Shown here piece by piece: positions 10,768-22,452 of a stretch of 64,000 bases of DNA. Positions within the stretch are counted from its first letter, which is position 1. Each line of letters begins with the position of its first letter. The stretch is from Pseudomicrostroma phylloplanum (Eukaryota > Basidiomycota > Exobasidiomycetes > Microstromatales): the NCBI GenBank assembly GCA_039545275.1, contig BCHS01000001.1, forward strand, positions 1,566,853 through 1,630,852, written 5' to 3'. Below the pieces are notes generated by a model. That model was given only the letters and a program-made list of their open reading frames with translations. It was not told where the DNA came from and searched no databases. Position numbers and translations under genes: made by a program.

Positions 10768-12658
10768 ATGCTCCCCAACACCATCACTACATTGTCTCGG
10801 CCAGCAGTGATGGCGAGCGAAGGTCAAGCAGAAGAGGGCGAGGCTTCGTCTTCTTCTTCTACAGACCACTGCCTGTTTCAGTCGCTGCCGTACGAGATCG
10901 TCTGCCAGATCGCCAAGCATCTCGGCCCGCGTCGCCATCCTTCTGTTCATCCTCATCCAAAGGCGCAGACCATCGACGTGTCCGCCATCGTCGTACCAGC
11001 TGAGAGGGCTATTCAAGATGTACTGTCCTTTGCATATACCTCGAGGTTGTGTTACGCTGCTGCATTGCCCGTGCTCTACTATGCCATGATCCTCCAGTCT
11101 ACGCGGCAGGTCCGCCTCCTAGCACAATCCCTCACTATGCCTTATCAGATCAAGCCAGTTGACTTCGACGAGTACAATCTGTCCAGGCAACCGCGGCATC
11201 TCTTCCTGCCTAACGATGGCTTGCTCGCGGGTGGTATGGATCAACTGTCAGATCAATACCAATGGGCGCCCAGCATACGGACCATCTTCCGGTACTCTAA
11301 CTTGCTGGACAGTGCTCTGCTCGGCTCAAGGGCAGACGGGGCGATGCTGAGCGAGTTCCTTGATGAGAATGTACAAGCAAGACCAAGGAGGGTGACCATA
11401 TTGAATCTGTGAGTCAGAAGGGATTGTCACATTAAAGCAAGTCGGGCTCTGACGCCGCTCTACCTCATCTACCACCCTCCGCAGCTACTCCTCCCCACCC
11501 TTCTCGATGTGGAGTCTGCGCCCACTGTGTAGGGTGACGCATCTGCATCTCATCAATCTCATACCTCGTACTGCAATACTCGAGCTCCTCTCTGGCGAAT
11601 CAAAGCATACAGAAGGCCCTCATCCGATCACCCACCTCCGCCTTTCCATGCTGCACTCCGATACTCTGCACGGCTTCGGAGAGTACATCAAATGGCGCCG
11701 CTCCTTCGACCGATGGGACGCCCTTCCTGCTCTGGAGCGCAACCGGTACGGCGTTCAGCCGCCAGAACGGCCGAGGGTCCCAGTACGGATGTTTGAGGCG
11801 CAAGAGACGCTCTACACTCTCGCTGTGCAAGCGGGCAAGATGCCCCACTTTCGTCGCCTGCTCGTCGAGCTCGTCGAGCTCGCCCCATTGCCCGTACCGG
11901 AGGATCTTCCACTCCTGGACGAAGAGGAACGCAGCGCTGCGTCCATCGACGGCAGTACAGATGCCGGAGGCGCAGTGACGACCACCAACCACCCTGCAGG
12001 AGCGCCCGCTTCGCTTGACGAAGCACAGATGCTAGCAGAGGAGGCGGAGCGCAACCGGACCGCGCATCGAGACCTGTACTGGATCGATACCCGCGACGGC
12101 AAAGAGGCTCTACAGACCCTCTTCGACGAGTCGCGGCAACAAGCGCTTGCAGAGCAGGAGTCTGGCAATCCCAGCAGCGCGCGGGTCGGTCAAGGCGACG
12201 CTAGCAACAGCAAAGGTGATCGTGCTCGTCGACCTGCCGTGGAGGTGAGGATCGTCGCCCCTCGCCCGGGAGGGTGGGACCGCAACGAATGTCGCGCCGA
12301 GTTCGAAGCCCAAGTCGAAGCTTGCTCGTACAATCAAAGCGGGGGCCACGACCGCGCCGATGGTCAGAGCTCTTCCGGCAGTGGGCCGAGCGATCTCTTC
12401 GACGATGGGGATGACGGGACCTGCTTCTCCGACCCGGACCTATTCGCTCTCGCTGAGCGACGGCCATGGCTCAGCTACGATGGGGCTCGGAGACCGGACT
12501 GGGCGAGCGCAGGAGGACAAGGAGGTACGACTGGGAGTGATGGTAGACAGAGCGCTGAGGATTGGAGGGACCCGAAGCGTACTTGGTGGACGGGAAGTCT
12601 GCCGCGGTATGACGCGTCGGCGCGAGATGGGCATGCAGAGGCTGATACGCAGACATAA
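10768..12658 (+). CDS. F-box-like protein
   Basis: Two exons, 10768-11408 and 11485-12658, joined over a 76-base GTGAGT...CAG intron, encode 604 residues; the junction reads VTILN-L-YSSPPFSMW. An alternative start is the ATG at 10810 (MASEGQAEE). About residues 35-50 read FQSLPYEIVCQIAKHLG, which has the LPxEI...I..HL pattern of F-boxes, followed by a region with Leu-rich segments (VTHLHLINLIPR, ITHLRLSMLH). Such proteins usually recruit substrates to SCF ubiquitin ligases. The C-terminal 200 residues are acidic and Gly/Ser-rich. There is no strong domain beyond the F-box-like start, so the function is tentative. It converges with PPX1 (159 bases between stops). Confidence 0.55.
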
Positions 12659-12817
12659 TTGGTCGGGAGAAGGAGGTGAGGAAAAGGGTAGAACAACCAG
12701 GTATAGATTTGTGGCGGGGCAAGAAACATGTACTCTATCTTCACCGCAACGCCTTTATGTAACTTTAACGATCTCTCTCCGAGCTTGTAGCTCCCCTGCC
12801 TCCCCGGTCTGTCATTC

Positions 12818-14924
12818 TCAAACCGCCTTCGCCGCCTTCTGCAAAGCGCTCATAATCGTCGGCAGATACACCTTCCGATTCGCCTTGACCGCCTGCTGTC
12901 TCCACACCTGCGCCCAAATCCTCTCCTGCGGCACTCCCTCCACACCTACAGTCATGCCCTGGCGAAGGCCAGTGACGCGCTCTTTTTTCCCCGTCGAGTG
13001 AAGACGGGCGCCCTTCCAGGGTGTAGAAAGGTCGAGTGGAGAAGTTGAGGGGGACTCGAGGTACTGCGTCACGGAGCTGAAGAAGCGGGCTGCGTCTGGG
13101 AAGTTGGACGGAGGGGAGAAGGCGAGGATCCTGTGTTGGCAAGCAAGAGCGGGGCGGGGCGAGGCAGATTAGTACGAAGTTCTGCTACGGTATGCCGGCA
13201 GAGGTGATGGCATCGAGAAAGGGATCCTCGTAGCGGCTCAAGTCTACTCACAGCTCTCTCCTGTGCTTCTCGCTCTCCTCGTCTGAGAAGCTCGTGCCCA
13301 CGACGGCCACGCTTAGCTTCTGGCTCTCCATCCACTGGTGGAGCGACCTCCACCATTCGTCCCACGCTCTTCTGCTCTCCTTCTCGCTCTCCCTGCCCAT
13401 GCCCTCGCCTCGGTGTAGCCAGGCCGGAAGGCCAAGATTGACAGAGGAGAAGCCGGCTTTCAGCTCTTGTGAGGGGAAGAGGGAGGCGATTGATTCGGGA
13501 ATATCTGAGGAGGAGAGAGACGACGTCTTGTAGTCCCTCTTCAGTAGCTCGAGCGTCGTCAGGTGGGAGACGGCATTCTTGCTCGCAGCCAGGATCTCCC
13601 AGATGCCTTTTGTCTTGCTGGCTGTATCTTGCGAGCCACTGACTGAGAGGGATGAAAAGTCAGAGGCTGCAGAGGCTACTTCCTCCGGGGCATGCTGAAG
13701 GAGAGCCTGCCTCAGTTGCTCTGCAGACGATGTTGCACCAAAGGATGAGAAAGGCAGAAGGAGCTCCATAGTGTTGATATCAGTCTGGCTGGCACGACCA
13801 CTCGGCATACGTCGTAGCTGGAGACGAAGTCATTGGTCAGCTCCTTTCCTGATCGCAACACTGAGTACGGCCGACGAGAGGAACTCACATTGTCTGTATC
13901 AATCAGTATCGAAGCCATCGCCAGATCAGAAAGCTCCCTCAGCATCCCCTTCTCCCTGATCTCCTTTTGGAACAGTTCAACGATGACACTCTGAGCACTA
14001 CCTGTAGGGTTGCCCTTTCCATCAGCTGCTCCTTGCGGCTCGCGGAACACTCTCAGGCTGGCGTCCGTATGCTTGCCCGCGTCCGCATGATGATCCACCA
14101 GTATGCATACAGTCCGCGGAGAAGAGCCATGCCAGGGCAGCTCGAGCTGTGGGTGATCCACAAGACCGAGGTATGTGTTCTTCGAAGACGAGAAGACGTC
14201 CGCCTCCTTCAGGTCCAAACCCAGTCCACCTTTCGAAGAAGGGTCGGTGATATCAGACAGGTAGAGGACGTCCTCGTCTCGAATTCGGGCGGCTGCTGCT
14301 ATTGCGACATTCTCTGGCCGCAGACGGGTGTCTGACCGAGCTGTCTGGATCAGAGGCACGAAGCGGGCCTCACTTGGTGGCAGATGCGAGGCGAAGGGGA
14401 GAGATCTATGCGGATAGTTCGTCAGGAGGTACGCGAGGGAGATGGCCGAGGAGAGCGAGTCGAGGTCTGCAGTGGATAAGAGGAGGAAAGAGATCAGAGA
14501 CGGCAACAGTAGACAAAGCCCCGGCTGTTCCTTGCTCACCTCCGGCTCCATTGCCCATGATCATCACCAGGGGCCTCCCATCCTCATTCTGCCCTTGCAG
14601 ATGCTTCAGCGCTGCAGCCTTCGACCCAGCCAGGAAGCTACTCAGCGAAGGCAGCGAGCCCTCTCCACTCCCACTGCCACTTCCATTTCCATTCACCGAG
14701 GCGGAGCTCGAGCTCATCTCGTTGCTGATCCTATCAACGCTTTCAGTCGTTGGGATCAAGGGCCCTAGGGAGAAGGCGGGAGAGAGCGAGAGAGAGGACC
14801 AGACTCCGAGGTAGAACGTGCTCGCGAGTGTGCAGCACACGAGGAAGAGGAAGAGGAAGAGGGCGGAGCGAGACAGGGAACGACGACGATGGAAGGAGAG
14901 GTCGGTTGGCAGCCAGGGAGACAT
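12818..14924 (-). CDS. PPX1: Exopolyphosphatase, DHH family (PPX1-like)
   Basis: Four exons: from 14717 (or 14924) to 14540, 14466-13889, 13817-13252 and 13130-12818; introns 14467-14539, 13818-13888 and 13131-13251. From the ATG at 14717 the product has 544 residues. Motifs of the DHH phosphoesterase superfamily are visible: MGNGAGDLDSLSSA (DxDS metal ligands, about residue 60), VDHHADAGKH (DHH, about 184), GSAQSVIVELF and ILIDTDN. Residues after the last DHHA-type segment end in an Arg/Lys-rich tail typical of fungal Ppx1. The enzyme splits orthophosphate from long-chain polyphosphate. An in-frame upstream ATG at 14924 adds 69 residues with a hydrophobic stretch (see findings); the span is given from there. 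The CLASP-like gene lies upstream on the same strand. Confidence 0.85.
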
Positions 14925-15261
14925 ACAATGGCAGGCTCGTTAGGTCGTGAGTAGCTCCCGGCCAAGTAGAAGTCGAGACGGAGGTAGGATGGGTAGATAG
15001 GGTGGGACGAGAATCTGTGAGGGACAAGCGGAAAGAGGTCGCCAAATGTGCCGCGGCGGCTCCACCTGTGACTGATCGATCGGTGGGGCCGGTAGGCTCT
15101 TTGAGAATAGGTAGAACAAAACAAAGGTATCATGAATGGATTGCAGTTGAAGACGAAAAGTGGAGATGCATAGCGATACGGCAATGGATATATAGAAAGG
15201 TCATGGGCACCTTGGTCATGCAAGGGAAGGGTATAAAGCAGCGAGCCCTCTACCCACGGGC
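14925..15261. other. Intergenic region between tandem genes
   Basis: These 337 bases hold the 3' region of the CLASP-like gene and the promoter of PPX1. No gene is supported. A short AT-richer stretch around 15110-15200 contrasts with GC-rich flanks. Confidence 0.5.
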
Positions 15262-18200
15262 TCAGAAGCTGATCAGTCTCTCGACGTCGGTGTCGGCATC
15301 CGCGTCCACGCCCTCCCTGCCACAGATGAGCTGCAGGCGACTGCTGTTCTTCTTGACACTCAAGGAGACTGTCTCGCCCATAGAGCTGGCGGAGGAGTCG
15401 TACTCTTCCCCTCCTGCGCGATTGTTACGAGCAGAGAAAGGCGTGAGGAGGTGCCTAGGCACCGCACTCTTGACGGGAGTCTGGTGACGACTGCTGGATT
15501 TGAAGGGAGAAGTTCGGCTGCGCTGGGCTGCTTCCTCTTCCTCGTCAGATTCAATTTCGTTGCCTGTAGCTTGCCTTGGTCGAAATTGTGTCCCGCGGAC
15601 GACACTCCGAGGGGTGATCGGGCGACTCTTCATTGGGGATAGGCGCAATGGAGCAGTCTCAAAGAAGATGTTCTCGCCATTCTCTGCCTGCTGCAAGAGT
15701 TGGTCGCGGCGAAGAAGCTTGTCAGCTGGGGAGCTGAGATTGTGGCGCGAAGGGGTGAACTTGCTGGGAGTCTTGACAGGTGACGATACAGACTTGAGCG
15801 CTGGTGTTGCGTTTTTGAGATTCGGCGTTAGGGAGCCCAATGGCGTTCGAGCAGGGGAAGGCGCGGCCTGCTTGAACAACTCTCGACGAGCAGGTGTCGA
15901 TGGAGTCGCGAGTTGGCAACGCTCCGTCACTGCTGCCGAACGCTCCTCTCTCACTTGGCAGACTGGCACAGCAAGGGCCTCTTCGTGCTGCACGAGACAG
16001 GCAGCGCGATCCTCATAGATCTCTTGAGGAACAGCACGGTCTTCGAAGCTCTGCATCTCCTGCCTACGGGGAGTTTTGGGAGGCTCGCGAGGGCTCAAAG
16101 ATCTAGTCACACTCTGCGACGTAGCGTCCCACGCAGCACTGGCAGCTTGTTCCGCTTCGCTCTGGTCCATCGTGCGGTCAGAAAGCCGATGAGCGCTACC
16201 AGGGCCGGCGCTGTTGACAGCGTTGTGAGAACCAACAAGGGCAGTACCAGCGGCGATCTTCTGTCGCTGAACGTTGTTCCGCTTGGAAGCCTGGACCGCA
16301 GTATCTCTGGAAGCAGCAGCCTCCGCCCTGGCACGATTCGCCGCCTTCATCTTCGCGACCTCAGCTTGCTTCTTGGCCACAATGGCCTCGCGAGCAGCTT
16401 GAGCGGTGGTAGCCTTGCTGGCCACTGTTTTGCTTGCAGCACTGTGAGACGCAGCAGAGCGCTGTACCGACGAGGACGCAGATGCTCCCCCCAGAGCCCG
16501 GCTTTTGCCAGTGATACCTTGCGTTGTTGATGATGCGACTTTGCCGGAACCCTTCATCGGACTCTTGGCAGCGTTCTTCACATGTGCAGTAAGAGGTCTG
16601 CTCTTGACAGGGGCTGTCTTCGATGCAGGTGCGGCAGCTTTGCTGGAAGAAGCCGCATGACTCGAGGAGGAACCGGAGGTTGTAGCCGCTGCAGCGGGCT
16701 TCGAAACCACCATTGATGCAGCGGGAGCTACTTCACGGACAAGAAGCGCCTCGGGAGACGCGACAGAGGCGACGGCGACTCGGACTGCCGAAGCCTGACG
16801 TTGTAGAGTGGGAGGCGCAGCTGACGTGGGCATCACCACCCTCAGAGCCTTCGGTGTCTTGGAAGGCAGCATGGCAGCTTGGCTCACTCCTGGTGTACCC
16901 ACACCACAGCCTTCCTCTGCTGTCCGCATTGCGTCCTTGATCCGCTCTTGCTGCTCCATGGCTGCCAGACGCTGAGCAACCCGATCGCTCGGTGCGACTG
17001 CGTGACCCTCGCTGCCAGTTGGCTCCCCCTCTTCTTGCCATGATGCAATTTCCTTATCCGATGGGGGCATGGGTGTGACCGGAGCAGTACGACTGACTCT
17101 GTAGAGCTGACTCTCGCCTTCGGCCATGCCCAGGCCTGCGTCGTTGCTGGACACAGACCTCTGCAACGGCGGATGGACACCGTCAGAGGCAAGCAGCTCA
17201 TAGCGCCTGGTTCCATCGGAGCCCTCGTGTCCTGATCGAAGACCGGCCGAAGACGACGAGGAAGGAACTCTGAGAGCAGCTGAGCTCTTTGTGCGATGTA
17301 GTCGTGAAGGCCCAGCTTCGGTCCCTGTCGGAAGTCCGGGCTGACGAAGCATGTGGTTGGCATTCGCTTCATCGTCTTGGCTCCTTGTTCGCTCTGTCCG
17401 ATGCCTTTCGCGTCGCGTCTCGCTCTCTTGTTGCGCTCGAGGCTTCTCCGACTCGGCCCGTGAAGCACCACCGAAGAGGGAGGCTGTACTGAAGCTTCTC
17501 AGTGCTCCTGTCGATGGTACCGTGCTAGGCATGGGCCTCTTCTTGCTCTTGGCTGCTGCTAAAGCTTCAAGGAACATCTCACGCTTTGGCGAAGGCTGTT
17601 TGACCTGCGCTGTCTCCTGACCAGAAAAGTAGTCGCTGCTCGGGTCTTCCGCGATGACTGCTTGCTTACGACGCGGCTCAGCTCGCTCAGCCTTGGGAGC
17701 AGCGGCGATTGGCCTGTCCGAAGGCACCTCGACTTGCAAAGCTCCGGTCTTGGGTAGCGAGAGGTACCGCCTAGTCGTTGGCGTCAATGGAGCGGTATAG
17801 CTGACGCGTCCGAAGGCAAAGACGAGTCGTCAGTCAAACCGCTGGCGCATTAGCTTCTGCTACTGCCTTCGCTATCACTCACCTTGCCACCCTCTCCGGC
17901 CAGAGGTCAATGTATACCTGGAACAACTTCTTACAATTCTGTCGCACTTCAGGGTTCGAGTCCTTCGCCATCGATCCGACCATTGCCTCCACCTCTGCCG
18001 CCTTCCTATACAGTCTATCAGTGGCTCCTGACTCGAAGAGGGTGACCATGCAAGCCACTGACACAGCACGCAAACCGGCATACTTGTCTTTGCTGGCCTC
18101 TCTTAGCAACGGCAAGATGTTTGGTAGCTTACAGTGGCGAGCAATGAGCTGAAGACACTTCTCTGCCCGCTTGAGCGCCACTTTGTTGGTCCTAGCACAG

Positions 18201-18627
18201 ATCTGGAGAAGAGGAGGGACGTAGACGTTGACCAAGGGCTCGAAGCGCTCGGCCATCCGGGGAGCTACAGAGGCTAGGACATCGCCAGCAGTGCCCGAGA
18301 GTCGGGTTCGCTCCGACAAGAGCTGCGGAGAGGTATCAGGAGCGGGTGAGTGTGAGCCCTCGACTTCCCATCTTACCCACGTCTGCTACTGTGTCAACTC
18401 ACTGCGCTTGTCAATGGCTCTGCGACGCTCTTCATGTGGTGCACGAACTCGTCGAACTTGTACCCTCCTCCCTTTGTCACTGCCTCCATCTTGGACAGCG
18501 CCTTGTCCAAACGTTGCCACGAGTCCTCTGTCTCCTTTTCTGCCAGGGCATCCTGGATAGTCTGGAAATAGTAGGCCAGATCAGCGGCCGATTTGATGGG
18601 GATACGCTCCTCCTGAGCAGGAGCCAT
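15262..18627 (-). CDS. CLASP-like TOG-domain microtubule-associated protein
   Basis: Three exons, 18627-18403, 18322-17883 and 17800-15262, with introns 18404-18402 boundary to 18323 (80 bases) and 17801-17882 (82 bases), encode 1067 residues. The first 220 residues form a helical-repeat (HEAT/TOG) domain: AYYFQTIQDALAEKETEDSW, then HHMKSVAEPLTSALLSE, LLQICARTNKVALKRAEKCL and AKDSNPEVRQNCKKLFQVY. This arrangement matches the CLASP N-terminal domain, which binds tubulin and stabilises microtubules at plus ends, spindle and cortex. The remaining 850 residues are basic and Ser/Pro/Ala-rich with many S/T-P sites, as expected for a microtubule-lattice-binding disordered region. Only one TOG domain is seen, fewer than in animal CLASPs. 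It diverges from EMG1, 435 bases away. Confidence 0.7.
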
Positions 18628-19062
18628 CTTGAGCGAGTGAGTGTACAGCAGGCAGTGATACTGCTGTAGTTCTACCAGGGCTTGAAGAAGGCAGGGAAAG
18701 GGAGTCTTGAGTATCCAGTGAGCGATGGAAGGATGGTACGAAGGGTGACTGACTGAGGTGACAACACGGAAAGGGCACCCTGTGTGTAGAATGTCACTCC
18801 ACTGTCCGTGAGCGTCGGAGTCCAAACACAAGAGCAAGTCCCATCTCTCACCAAAGTCGCGCGAGGGTGGTCCTGGTGGGCGGAGTTGCAAAGCAAAAAA
18901 AGGGCGTCGGTCTGCGCCTGCAATTCGTTCGTCGTCGGTGCGGACGAGGATCAGCAGCAGCATTGACCCCTGGTGACGAGGCGAGTAAGCTTCTTCCTCC
19001 TCCCCTCGTGCTCTCTATCTAGCCTATTCAAGTCCACAGCACTCACTCTCACAGCCTCAGTC
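18628..19062. promoter_or_regulatory. Divergent promoter region, CLASP-like / EMG1
   Basis: These 435 bases separate the two start codons. No TATA box is evident, and I see no recognisable operator or small gene. Confidence 0.45.
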
Positions 19063-20423
19063 ATGTCCTCGTCAGCCTCGTCTTCATCGGGACGCAGCGT
19101 CTCACCCGAGGCATCCGACTCCGTCCGTGCCATCAAGCCGCTGCCTGCCGCCGGAGCATCGTCTTCGTCTGTCTCACCACCACACAAGAGTGCAGCAGCG
19201 ACATCATCATCCAAGTACTCCTTCCGACCAGACGCACAGCCTTTCTCACCCGCAGGTCCCAGCACAGCTGCTGCTGCACCTACAAGCAGGGTGAAGCACG
19301 CCCTGCCACCAAAGCCAAGCACAAGCTACTCGGCGCCTGCGAACGGGGCCAAGGACAAGGAGGGCGCTACTGGAGCACAGGGTGGCTCGTTGGCGGAAGA
19401 CGATGCCGAGCAGTCTGCTGCTGCGTCTTCGTCCATCTCATCCTCCAAGCGTCTCCGTGTGGACCCGTCCCTTGTGCCACTCCAGCCGAAGCTGTCTAAG
19501 TCCGCTGCCTCATCCTCCACACCACCTCAGCGACTGATCGTGGTGCTAGAGCAGGCATGTCTGGAGACTTACAAGATGTCGTCTTCTGGTAGTAGTGGAA
19601 ACAGCAGGGGTCATTCGAAGGGAGGGGACGACAAGTACGTGTTGCTCAACTGTGACGACCATCAGAGGGTTCTGGCCAGAATGGGCAGGGACATTGCAGA
19701 GGCCAGACCAGATATCACACACCAGGTGAGTACCGCGGAAGAGGGAAGAAGCCATGCTTCATTGTCATGCTTTTCTATGGCTCCTTGCTGATCCTGTCCC
19801 CGTATCTCGTCTCTTACAGTGTCTCCTGACACTACTGGACTCTCCGCTAAACAAGGCCGGTATGCTCCAAGTCTACATTCACACTGCAAAGGGCGTCCTG
19901 ATCGAAGTGAACCCTCAGATCCGCATTCCCCGAACATTCAAGCGCTTCGGTGGTCTGATGGTACAGCTCCTGCAGAAGCTCTCAATCCGCTCCGTGAACG
20001 GTCCCGAGAAGCTGTTGAAGGTGATCAAGAACCCGGTGGTGGATCACTTCCCGCCTGGCACCCACAAGATCAGTGAGTACCCGGACACGCCTGCGACTAG
20101 TTCATCGCACCTCATCCTACTCGCCATTTCCTTCTTTGCTGACCTGTACACCTCCCCGCTCCCTCTCTTCAGCCCTCTCCTACGACGCACCACTGCGTCG
20201 TCTCTCCTCCTACCTGCCTACCCTCCTCCCCTCTTCCGACGCAAAAGACGCCGCTCCTCGCACCCTTGCCGTCTTCATCGGCGCAATGGCCCACGGCAAA
20301 GACGACTTTGCAGACCAGTATGGTCTGGATGAGAAGATGAGCGTGAGCGAGTACTCGCTCAGTGCGAGTGTGGCGTGTGGCAAGTTTTGCTGCGCGATGG
20401 AGGATATTTGGAATGTTGCTTGA
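19063..20423 (+). CDS. EMG1: rRNA (pseudouridine-N1) methyltransferase EMG1/NEP1
   Basis: Three exons, 19063-19725, 19820-20072 and 20173-20423, with GTGAGT donors and CAG acceptors, encode 388 residues. From about residue 158 the sequence is a near-complete match to the conserved Nep1 fold: [37 protein letters not shown] then [72 protein letters not shown] and [12 protein letters not shown]. This SPOUT enzyme methylates the hypermodified pseudouridine of 18S rRNA and is needed for small-subunit assembly in the nucleolus. The N-terminal 155 residues are a Ser/Ala-rich extension absent from the yeast protein. It converges with RPC31 (256 bases between stops). Confidence 0.96.
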
Positions 20424-20679
20424 GGAGATGGACGACAAAGATTAGGAGAGTGGCACCATTGGTACACTGTCTGCTACAATGTGTATGAGCCCTGCTTCTG
20501 CCTGCTATTGTTTACTTGCGCTGTCTTGCCTCGCCTTTCGATCTTCAATCTAGAATATGCTTCATGTCGACTTTGAGCGGGTACAAGTACATGTGATTTC
20601 TTTCATGGTAGTCATAAGACGACAAGTCAGCCGTGCGCCATTCTCCCCGGAGCCTTCACCTCAACGGCATCACACGCCG

Positions 20680-21731
20680 CTACTCATAAGCCTCTCCACC
20701 CCCCGCATCCTCCTCTCCTCCATCATCCTCTCCATTATCAAAGTAATTCTGTGCATAATCATCCTCCTCCTCGTCCTCGTAATTGTCTTGTGGCTCCAAA
20801 TCGTCCTCCCCGCCCAGTCCATCGTCTTCACCTCCTGCACCTCCCGCTCCTCCTGCTCCCGTACCACCAGCAGCGCCACCGCTTGCGCCGCCGGTGCCGT
20901 CGTTGGCGGCGGCTTCGAAGGCGTCCCAGTTGAAGTTGGCTAGGGTGCTTTTGCGTGCTTTTGCTCTGGCTGTGAGTGGGATACAGATACAGAGGACCGA
21001 GGGATAGAATGTCATCATCAGTACCAGCACCAATCCACCAAGGTTCTCTTTGCCTCTCTTTGTGAGGGCATCCGTAGAAGCGACTCGACTCGACTCACCT
21101 CTGACCTGCTCCCTGCGGGTCTCGCCCTCCATGTACACCCTCCAGACGTCCCGCGGGAAGACCTCCTTCTGCAGCCGTAGACGCTTGAGGGAGGGCGGAT
21201 CTTGCTCTTCGGGCCTGTACCGGTCCGTGTATCTTGGAAGCTCTGCGCAAGCAAGGATGAGGAGATGGGAGAGAGGGGGAGGACGGATGAGAATCTGGAT
21301 GGAGCTGATTGGCCGGCGACTCGAGGCTGGGTGCTACTACGACTGCGACTGCGATGACTCGCCTTTGGTCTTGCGCTCCCCGGCTGCGACCATGGGCCAG
21401 TAGGCTGAACGGCGCATGGCGTCAAGGTATTCTAGCTGAAGGGTGGCTGCTCTGCTCTCCTGCTCTGAGGGGGGTTGTGGTCGGGGGATGTTAGGTTGGT
21501 ACTGGCGGAGGGTAGGATGAGAAGATGGGCTTCCAGTCAGTGAGCGAGCTCGTCTTGCAGATCTACCTTGCCCGCATGTAAACTCACTGGGTATAGGTTT
21601 TCCGTCTTGCTGCCGATGTCGTTGACCTGAGCAAAGGAGATCTCGCCCATGGGCACAGTGGGCTTGGAAGGTCCTCCTCCGCGTCCGCCTCCTCTTCCTC
21701 CCCTGCCACCTCCGCCTCCCCTAGATGCCAT
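20680..21731 (-). CDS. RPC31: RNA polymerase III subunit RPC31/RPC7-like
   Basis: Four exons, 21731-21588, 21501-21363, 21242-21099 and 20969-20680, encode 238 residues. The Gly/Arg-rich start MASRGGGGGRGGRGGGRGGG, the middle LQLEYLDAMRRSAYW segment, the block LPRYTDRYRPEEQD and the strongly acidic Asp/Glu-rich C-terminus are the layout of Rpc31 (RPC7), a Pol III-specific subunit needed for initiation at tRNA and 5S genes. The second intron (21243-21362) only keeps the frame if it uses a GC donor (AAAG|GCGAGT); see findings. The first exon boundary after TENLYP is supported by a GTGAGT donor, and exon 2 could start slightly differently. It diverges from the GPI-type protein gene. Confidence 0.8.
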
Positions 21732-22452
21732 TGTCGGCGCAGAGGATGGATGTCGCTTGGGTTGGCTCCTCTAGATGGGAGGGCAAGGAAGGGACTTTGC
21801 TCAGGCTTCTCTGTATGCTGCGTGTAATAGGGTTGCTCGAGGGGGCTGGGTGTATGACGATCTTGCCTGTGCGCCTCTCCCTGTCCGTCGTCGGTGCGTC
21901 GAGTCGAAATTTGTTCCGCCGCCGAGGACTGTGCTTCCGTTCCGTTCCACGCCCTGCGTTCCTTGTTGCGTGCGTGCGTGCGTGCGTCTGCGTGTGCAGC
22001 CCGCGAGTCGCGCTTCGGAGCTCGGGCGACGCAACACACACAAGGACACGCACACAGGCATCGCTTGGCGGCACCACACGCCCCGGACACAACACACCCA
22101 ACACCTTGGCTGGTGTGCCTGATTCCCTTGTCTGCCTCACCCCGCTCTTCGTCCGCTCGTCCGCCCGCCGGCACCCCTCCCCTCTCTGTTGCCCTCTTCT
22201 GCTGCTACTCCCTCGTCCTCGTCCTCGTCCTTGTAGCATTTGTCCTCATCATCTCTTCCTCGATATCCTCCCTCTCCCCTCTTCCACTGCGCTCCGTGTA
22301 ACAACTTCACATCACCGCCCACTTCACGCTCTTTACCCACAAACTCCTGCCTGTACCAGCCTCGGTCGTGCCTCCGGCTCCTTATACGACCGCAATCGCC
22401 TGTCCTCCACTCCCGCTAATCCACGACCTCGATACCAGCCGCCAACATCACA
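21732..22452. promoter_or_regulatory. Divergent intergenic region, RPC31 / surface protein
   Basis: These 721 bases hold two promoters and probably a long 5' leader of the surface-protein gene (C/T-rich from about 22180 to 22450). A TGCG tetranucleotide run is at 21967-21987. No further gene is supported. Confidence 0.5.
21967..21987. repeat. TGCG tetranucleotide repeat
   Basis: Five tandem TGCG units, followed by imperfect CGTG units, lie in the divergent promoter region. Confidence 0.8.
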
